Below are positions 18,727 through 28,200 of a DNA stretch of 64,000 nt, one piece after another. Within the stretch, counting starts at the first letter, position 1, and the number at the start of each line of letters is the position of its first letter. Below the pieces are notes generated by a model. That model ran no database searches. It was not told the DNA's origin and saw only the letters and a list, made by a program, of their open reading frames with translations. This stretch comes from Pseudomonas kermanshahensis (GTDB taxonomy: Bacteria; Pseudomonadota; Gammaproteobacteria; Pseudomonadales; Pseudomonadaceae). A program made the position numbers and the translations under genes. The stretch is from positions 1,054,001 to 1,118,000 of the forward strand of contig NZ_JABWRY020000001.1 in the NCBI RefSeq assembly GCF_014269205.2, read 5' to 3'.

Positions 18727-19674
18727 TTGAAGATATTAGTGTTGGGCGCAAACGGCTTTATTGGGTCGCGGTTGGTACGTCTTCTTAAGGAGCAGGCGCT
18801 CTCGATTCGTGTTCTGACCCGTAAGCCAGCGCTTTTTGATGCCACGCAGCTAGAGGTATTCGCCGGGGACCTGACTGACCCGCAGTTGAATGTGGATGAC
18901 GTGCTCAGCGGCTGCGATGTCGTCATCAACTGCGCGGGCGAGATCAGAAATGAACAGCTGATGCCTGCGCTGCATGTTGACGCGGTCGAGCGTTTACTCA
19001 CTGCCGTGGGCCGTGCGCGCAGCCGCACAGGGCGCGTGCGCTGGGTGCAGTTGAGTAGCGTCGGGGCATATGGCCCGGCGGCTGGCCGTGAGCGTATCGT
19101 CACCGAGCAGACGCCAGTCAACCCGCAGGGGACCTATGAAGTCACCAAGACCCAGGCTGATGAATTGATCATGTCTCACCCTGCGCTGCAGGGCGATTTC
19201 GCTGATTGGGCTATCCTTCGGCCCTCCAACGTTTTTGCAGACGACATGCCGAACGCTTCTATCCGGCAGCTGGGTGCGATGATTCGCAAGAAGTTGTTTT
19301 TTTACGTCGGCTACAAAGAGGCGATTGCCACGTACATTCATGCCGACGATGTTGCTGCCGCCCTCGTGCGCTGCGCCGTAGATCCGCGTGCCTCACGGCA
19401 ACTCTACAACCTGTCGAATGATTGCCCGTTCAGCGAGGTGGTCAACGCCCTGGCCGCTGCCCACGGGGTGTCATCGCCGCGTTTGAGGGTGCCGGAGGGG
19501 GTGGTGAGGCTCGCCGTGTGGGTGGCTGGCAAAGTCACGCGCTTGCCTCTGACACAGGGGCGAGTTGATGCCATGGTCAATAAAACTGCTTACCCGATAG
19601 GCAAAATACGCGACGAACTGAATTTTGTGCCGCGCTACAGCGTCCCAGCGCATATCAGCGAAGTGCTGAAATAA
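18727..19674 (+). CDS. NAD-dependent epimerase/dehydratase-family protein
   Basis: A 315-residue SDR with N-terminal ILVLGANGFIGSRLVR (NAD(P) binding) and YEVTK (Tyr-x-x-x-Lys) with a serine in VQLSSVGAYG before it. It would act on a nucleotide sugar of the O-unit as an epimerase or reductase; substrate unknown. TTG start at 18727 follows a run of Gs as ribosome site. C-terminal residues resemble UDP-glucose 4-epimerase-like proteins of O-antigen loci. Confidence 0.7.
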   Translation: MKILVLGANGFIGSRLVRLLKEQALSIRVLTRKPALFDATQLEVFAGDLTDPQLNVDDVLSGCDVVINCAGEIRNEQLMPALHVDAVERLLTAVGRARSRTGRVRWVQLSSVGAYGPAAGRERIVTEQTPVNPQGTYEVTKTQADELIMSHPALQGDFADWAILRPSNVFADDMPNASIRQLGAMIRKKLFFYVGYKEAIATYIHADDVAAALVRCAVDPRASRQLYNLSNDCPFSEVVNALAAAHGVSSPRLRVPEGVVRLAVWVAGKVTRLPLTQGRVDAMVNKTAYPIGKIRDELNFVPRYSVPAHISEVLK

Positions 19675-19755
19675 AATAGCGATGCGCCAGTGGCCAGCCC
19701 AGAGGGCCCAGCAGGCGATAGAAAATAATGAACATGCAAATTGGAACCTCAAGCG

Positions 19756-20916
19756 ATGTCGATCAAAGGCCTAAGGGTGGCGCGAATCTCAACGGTTCCG
19801 TTTTTTGTAGTGACCCAGCTCAGTGCGCAACTGCAAGCCCTGGGTGAGGCGGGCGCGCAAGTGCACGTGATTGCCAGCAACGACGAGCTGGTAGGGGCGC
19901 TTCAAGCCCGTGAGGACATACGTTTCATTCCGGTCGAGATCGCGCGTGAAATCAGCCCTTTCAAAGATTTGGTCAGCCTGATTCGGCTGGTCGTCTTGTT
20001 CCGCAAACAGCGTTATGACATCGTGCATTCCACCACGCCCAAAGCCGGTTTGCTTACGGCAATAGCCGCGAAGATTGCCGGGGTCAAGGTGCGCCTGCAC
20101 ACTTTTACCGGGCAGCCTTGGGTGACCATGAGCGGGGCCAAGAAGAAGCTGCTCAAGCTCTGCGATATGCTCATCGCCAGGCTCAATTCACATACCTTCA
20201 CCGACAGCGTCAGCCAGCGCGACTTCCTGGTAAGGGAAGGGGTGGTCGCTGCTTCGAGAATTTCAGTGATCGGTTCCGGGTCACTCGCCGGCGTTGATAT
20301 TCGTCGTTTTGACGCCGCACGGTTTTCGACGTCTGCCAACGACGCAATGCGTCAACAGTTGGGTATTCCAGCGGACGCTAAAGTCTTGCTGTTCGTTGGC
20401 AGGGTGACGCCGGAGAAAGGCGTCGGTGAATTGATGCAGGCTTTTTTGAAGCTGCAAGCGCACTACCCAGAGCTTTATCTGGTGCTGGTCGGGCCCTATG
20501 AAGCGGACGGCCGCGCCGTGGTCGAGTCTCATTTGACGCCTGCATGTGTTGAGCGGGTGAAAGTGCTGGGCTTGCAAGCTGCGCCTGAGCAGTACATGGC
20601 GATCGCCGATCTGTTGTGCTTGCCGAGTTATCGAGAAGGTTTTGGCACCGTGGTGATAGAGGCGGCGGCGATGGGCGTGCCGACGGTAGGCACCGCAATC
20701 TACGGTTTAACCGATGCCATTGTGGACGGTGAGACAGGCTTATTGGTCCCCGTGCAGAATGCCGACGCCTTGGCCGAGGCTATTCGATCGCTTTTGGCTG
20801 AGCCTGAGCGTCTGAAGGAAATGGCCAGGCACGCCAGGGAGCGGGCTATAAGGGATTTTGATTCAGCACGGTGCTCAGCCTTGTTGATTGAAAAGTACGA
20901 AGGATTCAGCTCATGA
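19756..20916 (+). CDS. Family 4 glycosyltransferase
   Basis: About 386 residues, GT-B fold. The C-terminal donor domain has LLFVGRVTPEKGVGEL and the EX7E-type site in YREGFGTVVIEAAAMGVP. The N-terminal part contains HSTTPKAGLLTAIAAKIAGV, seen in WbuB/WbjE-like transferases that use N-acetyl-L-fucosamine-type donors. It is followed by an SDR, wbpL and wbpM, the same order I know from P. aeruginosa O11. The start is either TTG 19741 or ATG 19756. The stop overlaps the next ATG. Confidence 0.85.
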   Translation: MSIKGLRVARISTVPFFVVTQLSAQLQALGEAGAQVHVIASNDELVGALQAREDIRFIPVEIAREISPFKDLVSLIRLVVLFRKQRYDIVHSTTPKAGLLTAIAAKIAGVKVRLHTFTGQPWVTMSGAKKKLLKLCDMLIARLNSHTFTDSVSQRDFLVREGVVAASRISVIGSGSLAGVDIRRFDAARFSTSANDAMRQQLGIPADAKVLLFVGRVTPEKGVGELMQAFLKLQAHYPELYLVLVGPYEADGRAVVESHLTPACVERVKVLGLQAAPEQYMAIADLLCLPSYREGFGTVVIEAAAMGVPTVGTAIYGLTDAIVDGETGLLVPVQNADALAEAIRSLLAEPERLKEMARHARERAIRDFDSARCSALLIEKYEGFSS

Positions 20917-21902
20917 GTGGCAGTCAGCCGTTATCTTCTTCTCAGCGCGTCCTCGTTACGGGCGCTAGCGGTTTTGTTGGGCGTGCGCTGGTGACGCGAT
21001 TGCTGGCAAGCAATGACTTTGAGGTCGTCGCGCAGTTTCGCTCCAGCGCCTCTGCGCAGAAGAGCCCGGGAAAAGCCGTTGTCACACCCGCTATCAACAG
21101 TGAGACCGACTGGTCGTCGGCGTTGGCTGGGGTGAATGTGGTCGTGCATTGCGCGGCGCGCGTTCATGTCATGAACGAAACCACTGCAGATCCGTTGGCT
21201 GCATTCCGCGAGGTCAACGTAGAAGGCACGTTGAAGCTTGCGCGGGAGGCCGCTCGCTCAGGCGTTAGGCGCTTCATTTATCTCAGCTCGATCAAGGTCA
21301 ACGGCGAGGGTACGGACGGAGCAGCCTTCACTGCCGAAGACGACTGCGGCCCGACCGACCCCTACGGCCTTTCGAAATGGGAGGCTGAAAAAGGACTCAT
21401 GGAGCTGGCTCAACATTCGGCGATGGACGTCGTCATCGTCAGGCCACCGTTGATTTATGGGCCGGGCGTAAAGGCAAACTTCCTGAAGATGATCCAGTGG
21501 GTCGATCGGGGCGTGCCGCTTCCGTTGGCCTTGGTTGATAACCGCAGGAGTTTGGTTGGCCTGGAAAACCTGACCAACTTCCTGATCCATTGCATCGACC
21601 ATCCGGGTGCAGCGAACCAGGTGTTCCTGATTTCAGATGGAGAGGATCTTTCCACCCCCGCGCTGTTGCGCAACGTTGCGCAGGCACTTGGAAAGCCCTC
21701 TCGTCTGCTGCCGTTCCCCGTCACGTTACTCCGTGGGTTCGCTGAACTGCTGGGTAAGCGGGCCGTTGTGGACCGGCTGTGCGGCTCGTTGAGAGTCGAC
21801 ATTGAAAAAAACAGCCGCGTGCTGGGCTGGACGCCTCGATCATCGGTTGCCGAAGAGTTGAAGCGCACTGTTAAAGCTTACCGTGAGCAGGAACCTAGAT
21901 GA
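20913..21902 (+). CDS. WbpV/WbjF-like UDP-4-keto-sugar reductase (SDR)
   Basis: A 329-residue SDR: VLVTGASGFVGRALV, then IYLSSIKVNGEG and YGLSKWEAE (Tyr-x-x-x-Lys). This group acts after WbpM on UDP-4-keto-6-deoxy-GlcNAc to give UDP-D-QuiNAc or UDP-D-FucNAc, the sugar-phosphate that WbpL puts on undecaprenyl phosphate. ATGA overlaps at both ends (20913 and 21899) tie it to the glycosyltransferase before and wbpL after. Which C4 epimer it makes cannot be told here. Confidence 0.82.
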   Translation: MSGSQPLSSSQRVLVTGASGFVGRALVTRLLASNDFEVVAQFRSSASAQKSPGKAVVTPAINSETDWSSALAGVNVVVHCAARVHVMNETTADPLAAFREVNVEGTLKLAREAARSGVRRFIYLSSIKVNGEGTDGAAFTAEDDCGPTDPYGLSKWEAEKGLMELAQHSAMDVVIVRPPLIYGPGVKANFLKMIQWVDRGVPLPLALVDNRRSLVGLENLTNFLIHCIDHPGAANQVFLISDGEDLSTPALLRNVAQALGKPSRLLPFPVTLLRGFAELLGKRAVVDRLCGSLRVDIEKNSRVLGWTPRSSVAEELKRTVKAYREQEPR

Positions 21903-22912
21903 GCCTTTGGTTACTTTTACCCCTGACTGTGATTGTGTCGCTTGTATTGACTGCAGCACTGCGTCGTTACGCACTGGCGACGAGCATGATCGATGTGCCC
22001 AATGCCCGTAGTTCGCACACGATACCCACGCCCCGCGGCGGCGGTGTGGCGATCGTCGTCAGCTTTCTCATTGCGCTGGCATGGCTGGGCTATGTGGATG
22101 CGATCGACTGGGCTGTTGCTGTGGGCCTGTTCGGTGCCGGCCTGATTGCGGCCCTCGTCGGGTTTCTGGATGACCACGGGCACGTCCCTGCCGGATGGCG
22201 GTTGCTCGGGCATTTTGCGGCCGCTGCCTGGGGGCTTTTCTGGCTCAACGGTGCGCCACCGCTGGAGTTTTTCGGCGTTGTTGTTGATTTGGGCGTGATA
22301 GGCCACTTGCTGGCGGCCGTTTACCTTGTGTGGTTGTTGAACCTGTACAACTTCATGGATGGGATCGATGGGCTGGCGAGTGTGCAGGCGGTTACCGCAT
22401 GCCTGGGGGGAGGCCTGCTTTGTTTGCTGGGGGGGCACGTATCGCAACTGTGGCTGTCAGGGTTGATGCTGATGGCAGTGGCGGGCTTTCTGGTCTGGAA
22501 CTTCCCGCCTGCGAAGATTTTCATGGGGGATGCCGGTAGTGGCTTCCTGGGGATCATGCTGGGCCTTTTCGCGCTCCAGGCAGCGTGGATTTCGCCGGCG
22601 TTTTTCTGGAGCTGGATGATATTGCTAGGGGTATTCATCGTTGATGCCACGTGGACGTTGATCCGCCGGCTGTTGCGCGGTGACAAAGTCCATGAAGCCC
22701 ATCGCAGCCATGCTTACCAGTATGCTTCAAGGCATTATGGGAGCCACCGTACCGTGACCCTCGCTGTGCTGCTGATCAATATAGGGTGGCTGTTGCCCAT
22801 CGCGTTGTTGGTGGGCTCTGCCCATCTCGACGGTATAGCCGGTCTTGTTCTGGCCTATATTCCCTTGGTGTGTTTGGCGTTAAGGTTCAATGCCGGATTG
22901 AAAGAGGCCTGA
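21899..22912 (+). CDS. wbpL: Undecaprenyl-phosphate sugar-1-phosphate transferase
   Basis: A 337-residue polytopic enzyme of the WecA/MraY/WbpL family that starts O-unit assembly. Diagnostic pieces: VPNARSSHTIPTPRGGGVA, FLDDHGHVPAGWR, YNFMDGIDGLA and the metal/catalytic KIFMGDAGSGFLG; the cytoplasmic HEAHRSHAYQ loop is also typical. About 10 membrane helices. In P. aeruginosa WbpL loads D-FucNAc or D-QuiNAc phosphate. It overlaps the SDR before and lies 7 bp before wbpM. Confidence 0.94.
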   Translation: MSLWLLLPLTVIVSLVLTAALRRYALATSMIDVPNARSSHTIPTPRGGGVAIVVSFLIALAWLGYVDAIDWAVAVGLFGAGLIAALVGFLDDHGHVPAGWRLLGHFAAAAWGLFWLNGAPPLEFFGVVVDLGVIGHLLAAVYLVWLLNLYNFMDGIDGLASVQAVTACLGGGLLCLLGGHVSQLWLSGLMLMAVAGFLVWNFPPAKIFMGDAGSGFLGIMLGLFALQAAWISPAFFWSWMILLGVFIVDATWTLIRRLLRGDKVHEAHRSHAYQYASRHYGSHRTVTLAVLLINIGWLLPIALLVGSAHLDGIAGLVLAYIPLVCLALRFNAGLKEA

Positions 22913-22918
22913 CTAGCT

Positions 22919-24928
22919 ATGGTTCAAGGATACGATAAGATGCGCAGCTGGCTTTTACAGCTAACGCGGCGCCAGAAGCGGCTGCTGCAGCTCTCTACTG
23001 ACGTAGTGATGATCTGGCTCGCCTTGTGGCTTGCCTTTGTCGTTCGTCTTGGCATCGACGACCTGGCCAATCCGATCGTCGACCACATGTGGCTGTTCCT
23101 GTGTGCGCCGGTAGTGTCGATCCCGCTCTTCATTCGCTTCGGGCTGTACCGCGCGGTGATGCGTTATTTTGGTAACGACGCACTGATCGCCATCATCAAG
23201 GCGGTCACGCTGTCTGCGCTGATCCTCGGCTTCATCATTTATTGGTCCAGCAACCATCAGAACGTAGTGCCGCGTTCCATCACCTTCAACTACTGGTGGT
23301 TGAGCCTGATCATGGTCGGTGGCCTGCGGCTCGCCATGCGCCAGTACTTCCTGGGTGACTGGTTTGCTGCCGCCGTCCAGCACGTCCCGTTCGCTCAACG
23401 AGACGATGGCTTGCCACGGGTGGCAATCTACGGGGCCGGCGCCGCCGGTAACCAATTGGCAACGGCGCTGCGCATGGACAAAGCCATGCGGCCGGTGGCA
23501 TTCATCGACGATGACCCGAGCATTGCCGACCGTGTGATCGCGGGTTTGCAAGTGTATCGCCCAGAGCAACTGCAGCAGTTGATTGACGATACCGGCGCCC
23601 AGGAAATCCTGCTGGCACTGCCGTCATCGACCCGCACCCGCCGTCGAGAGATCCTAAACTTCCTCGAAGACTTCCCGCTGCATGTGCGCAGTGTGCCCAG
23701 CTTCATCGACCTGGCGAGCGGCAAGGTCAAGGTGGATGATATTCAGGAAGTGGACATTGCCGACCTGTTGGGCCGTGACCCGGTGCCCGCACAAAGCGAC
23801 CTGCTTGAACGTTGCATCGCTGAACAAACCGTGTTGGTCACCGGTGCCGGTGGCTCGATCGGCTCCGAGCTGTGCAGGCAAATTCTTTCGCAGTCCCCGA
23901 AAACGCTGCTGCTGTTCGATCACAGCGAGTTCAACCTCTACAGCATTCTTTCTGAACTGGAACAGCGCATTGCCCGTGAGTCGCTGTCTGTTTGCCTGCT
24001 GCCGATCCTGGGTTCGGTACGTAACCAGGCGCAGATGCTCGACATCATGAAAACCTGGCGGGTCGATACGGTTTACCATGCTGCGGCCTATAAGCATGTA
24101 CCGATGGTCGAGCACAATATCAGCGAAGGCCTGCTGAACAACGTCATTGGTACTTTGCACACCGCGCAAGCAGCATTGCAGGCGGGTGTCGCCAACTTTG
24201 TGCTGATTTCGACCGACAAGGCGGTACGCCCGACCAACGTGATGGGCAGTACCAAGCGCCTTGCCGAGATGACCCTGCAGGCCCTGAGCCGCGAGTTGGC
24301 GCCCGTACTGTTTGGCGATGGGGGCAATGTTTCGCAGGTCAACAAAACCCGCTTCACCATGGTCCGTTTCGGCAACGTGCTGGGCTCATCGGGCTCGGTA
24401 ATCCCGCTGTTCCATAAGCAGATCAAGGCCGGCGGCCCGCTGACCGTTACCCATCCGAAAATCACCCGCTACTTCATGACCATTCCCGAAGCCGCGCAGT
24501 TGGTGATCCAGGCGGGTTCGATGGGCAAGGGCGGGGATGTGTTCGTACTCGACATGGGCGAGCCAGTGCGGATCGTCGAGTTGGCCGAGAAGATGATCCA
24601 CCTGTCCGGTTTCAGCGTCCGCTCCGAACGCAACCCCATGGGTGACATCGCTATCGAGTTCACCGGGTTGCGGCCGGGCGAGAAGCTTTACGAAGAGCTG
24701 TTGATCGGTGACAACGTGCTAGCGACCCGCCACCCGATGATCATGAGTGCAAGCGAGGACTTCCTCCCTTGGGACGAGCTCAAGGACGCGCTGAACCAGT
24801 TGCTGGGCGCGGCCTCTGCAGATGATTTTGTACGGGTGCGTCAGTTGCTGCGTGAAACCGTGATCGGCTATGCCCCGGAAGGGGAAATCGTTGACTGGAT
24901 TTATCAGCAGCGGCGCTTGGATCTGTAA
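22919..24928 (+). CDS. wbpM: Membrane-bound UDP-GlcNAc 4,6-dehydratase
   Basis: A 669-residue two-part protein. Residues about 1-135 carry four membrane helices, followed by a CoA-binding-like Rossmann fold (VAIYGAGAAGNQLA). The catalytic SDR domain starts near residue 300 with VLVTGAGGSIGSELCRQI and has STDKAVRPTNVMGSTKR, with Met replacing Tyr as in all WbpM/CapD. It makes UDP-4-keto-6-deoxy-GlcNAc for the WbpL primer sugar. Start may be ATG 22919 or ATG 22940 (AAGGA 10 bp upstream). wbpM closes the O-antigen locus. Confidence 0.95.
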   Translation: MVQGYDKMRSWLLQLTRRQKRLLQLSTDVVMIWLALWLAFVVRLGIDDLANPIVDHMWLFLCAPVVSIPLFIRFGLYRAVMRYFGNDALIAIIKAVTLSALILGFIIYWSSNHQNVVPRSITFNYWWLSLIMVGGLRLAMRQYFLGDWFAAAVQHVPFAQRDDGLPRVAIYGAGAAGNQLATALRMDKAMRPVAFIDDDPSIADRVIAGLQVYRPEQLQQLIDDTGAQEILLALPSSTRTRRREILNFLEDFPLHVRSVPSFIDLASGKVKVDDIQEVDIADLLGRDPVPAQSDLLERCIAEQTVLVTGAGGSIGSELCRQILSQSPKTLLLFDHSEFNLYSILSELEQRIARESLSVCLLPILGSVRNQAQMLDIMKTWRVDTVYHAAAYKHVPMVEHNISEGLLNNVIGTLHTAQAALQAGVANFVLISTDKAVRPTNVMGSTKRLAEMTLQALSRELAPVLFGDGGNVSQVNKTRFTMVRFGNVLGSSGSVIPLFHKQIKAGGPLTVTHPKITRYFMTIPEAAQLVIQAGSMGKGGDVFVLDMGEPVRIVELAEKMIHLSGFSVRSERNPMGDIAIEFTGLRPGEKLYEELLIGDNVLATRHPMIMSASEDFLPWDELKDALNQLLGAASADDFVRVRQLLRETVIGYAPEGEIVDWIYQQRRLDL

Positions 24929-24945
24929 GCATCCTCTGTGACACA

Positions 24946-25019
24946 AGGCCGCTCCTTATAGCAGCGGCCTGTTCTACACGATTAGCAGTGCCAGCCATGA
25001 GGGCCGCAATGGCCCTCAT
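24946..25019 (+). terminator. Two hairpins after wbpM (probable end of O-antigen operon)
   Basis: First stem aggccgct (24946-24953) with agcggcct (24963-24970); second stem atgagggcc (24997-25005) with ggccctcat (25011-25019). Neither has a good T-run, so termination is a guess. The rest of the 370-bp gap to the PKS holds no gene-like sequence. It ends with AAGGA 7 bp before the PKS TTG. Confidence 0.5.
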
Positions 25020-25298
25020 TAGAGCGGGGCAGCACTACCGCCCAGCGTTAATGTGAACCCCGCAGCACCCCAGGGTTTTCCCCGCCCCCCCAACCCGCGT
25101 ATCATCCCCTCACACAAATCTGAATATCCCCACGCCTGCTTCAGACCAAAGGTCTTGCGTTCCCAGCGTGCATAGCAGCTTCAGATAACCAGACGATCAT
25201 CAGTGTCATAAAACGACCTGCCAGATTCATGGCCAGGCCAGGCATGCCGGCTGTCCGACGGATGGGACGGTGCCCGATGAGATTTGAAGGAATAGGTT

Positions 25299-28200
25299 TT
25301 GATTAAGCGTAGAAAGGTTGCAATCGTTGGCTGTTCGTACCGCTTCCCTGGATCTTCCAATGCCAGCTTCTGGCAAAACCTGATGGAGGGGCGCGACCTG
25401 GTCACCCAGGTCGACCCTTCTCGGTGGGAGAAATCTGAGTTTCTGCACCCGGACAAGGCCAACCCTGCGACCAGCTACACCTTCGCCGCGGGCACTTTGG
25501 GCGACATCAGCGCGTTCGACGCGGGGTTCTTCAATATTTCGCCGCGTGAAGCGGGGATGATGGACCCCCAGCAGCGCATGCTGCTGGAAATGTGCTGGGA
25601 AACCTTCGAAAACGCCGGGGTCAAGCCGTCGAGCCTGCGCGGCAGCAACTGTGGCGTGTACCTGGGCATCGCCGGTGTCGAGCAGTCCTACCGGCTGGTC
25701 GAAGACCTGGCGTCGATCGATGGTGCAACCGCCACGGGCAACACCATGAGCATTGCCGCCAACCGCCTGTCGTTCTTCTACGACCTGCGTGGGCCGAGCA
25801 TGGCCATCGACACCGCCTGTTCCTCTTCGCTGGTGGCCTTCCACCAGGCGTGCCAGGCCATCCTCAGCGGTGATGTCGACCAGGCGCTGACCGGCGGCAT
25901 CAGCCTGCACATGCACCCGTTTGGCTTCATGATCTTTGCCAAGGCGACCATGCTGTCGCGCACCGGGCGCTGCCAGTCGTTCGATGAGAATGGCGATGGC
26001 TATGCGCGTTCGGAAGGCGGTGGGTTGTTCCTGCTCAAGGACTACGACCAGGCTGTGGCCGATGGCAACACGATTCTGGCCGTGGTCGCGGCCAGTGCGG
26101 TGAACACCGACGGGCGCAAGTCCAGCCTGACCCTGCCCAACGCCGAAGCCCAGGCCGCGCTGCTCAAGCAGACCTACGCCAAGGCGGGCATCAGCCCCGA
26201 CCAGCTCGATTACCTGGAAGCCCATGGTACCGGTACCTCGGTCGGTGACCCGATCGAAACCCGTGCCATCGGCGAAGCACTGGCCCAGGCGCGTGGCAAT
26301 GGCAACCCGTTGCCGATTGGCTCGGTCAAAAGCAACCTTGGCCACCTGGAAGCCGCGTCCGGTGTGGCGGGCCTGATGAAGGCGCTCAACTGCCTGACCG
26401 AACGCACCGTGCCGGCCACCATCGGGGTCAAGGCGCTTAACCCGAATATCGCGTTCGGCGACCTGAACCTGCAGGTGGTCACCGAGCCGCTGCCGCTCAA
26501 GCCTGAAGGCCAACTGACGGTCGGCGTTAACTCGTTCGGCTTTGGCGGCGCCAACGCGCACGTCATCCTGCAGAGCCCCGAACCGCAGGCTGCCCCGGCT
26601 AAAGCTGCCGAGGCGCGACGCGTACCGTTGCTGCTCAGCGGCAAGACCGAACAAGGTCTGCGCGCCACCGCCGAGCGCTTTGCCGCGTACTTGGCCGCCC
26701 ACCCGGAGCTGGATTATTACGACGTGGCCTATCAGGCCATGTACCGCCGGGACGCTCACAGCCATCGCCTGCTGCTGGTCAGCGACAATGCCGCCGAAGC
26801 CGCCCAGGCCCTGGACGACTATGCCCAGGACCCCACCCTCAGTGAACTGAGCGCGGTGCTCGAAGCCGGCCAGGCACTGGAAGCCGCCTCGGCGCCAGTG
26901 TTCGTCTACTCCGGTAACGGCTCGCAGTGGCAAGGCATGGGCCGGGCGATGCTCGGTCAACCGCTGTTTGCTGCTGCGGTGGATGAAGTGGATGCGTCGT
27001 TCCAGCCGCTGGCGGGCTATTCGTTGCGCGCCGAGCTGCTGGGTGACAACGGCGAAGGCCGTTATGCCCGCACCGAAATCGCCCAGCCGGCGCTGTTTGC
27101 CTTGCAAGTGGCGGTGACCCGCGTGCTGGCCGCCGAAGGCATCCACCCTGTCGCGGTGATCGGCCATAGCGTCGGTGAAGTGGCCGCGGCCTGGGCCAGT
27201 GGTGCCCTGAGCCTGGAAGACGCCACCCAAGTGATCTACCACCGCAGCCGCCTGCAAGGGCTGACCCGCGGTACCGGGCAGATGACCGCCGTGGGCCTGT
27301 CGGGTGAAGCCGCTGGCGAGCTGATCACTGAACTGAAGCTGGACGGCCGCCTGGTCGTCGCCGGTGAAAACAGTGCCCGTGGCGCCACCCTGGCAGGTGA
27401 GGTCGACGCCCTGACGCTGCTGGAAGAAACCCTTGCCGAGCGCCAGGTGTTCGCCCGCCGACTGGACCTGGACTACGCCTTCCACTCGCCAGCAATGAAC
27501 CCGATTGAACAGGCCGTCATCGACGACCTGGCGCACATTCGCCCGCGCGCCACGCAGATCCCGTTCTACTCCACGGTGGTTGGCGGCGAGCTGGATGGCG
27601 AGTGCCTGGGCAATCACTACTGGTGGCAGAACATCCGCTTCCCGGTGCTGTTCCAGGGCGCCTTGGACGCGCTGGTGCGCAACGGCCATAACCTGTTCGT
27701 CGAGATCGGCCCGCACGCGATTCTGCGCAGCTACGTCACCGATGTGCTGAACCAGTGCGAGCAGCCTGGCCAGGTGGTCGGCACGCTCAAGCGCAACGAC
27801 CACAGCCCGCTGCTGCTGGAACGCACCGTGGCCCGCCTGCTGATTGCCGGCGTCGAGCCGCAGTGGGCAACGCGCTTCCCGGTTGCCGGGCGCCAGGTAC
27901 GCCTGCCGAACTATGCCTGGCAGCGTGATCACTTCAGCTTGCCGGTGAGTGCCGAGTCGCACAGCCCCTTGAACCGCAAGCGCGTGCACCCGTTGCTGGG
28001 TTACCCCGTCGTCGACCAGCCGCTGACCTGGGAAAACCGCCTGGACACACAACTGTTCCCGACCCTGGCCGACCACAAAGTGGGCGAGTCGGTGCTGTTC
28101 CCCGGTGCCGGTTTCACCGAGTTGGCCCTGGCGGCGGCGCAGTTGCACCAGCCAGGTGAGTTCGTTGACATCGAAGAGCTGGAAATCCACAACCCGCTGC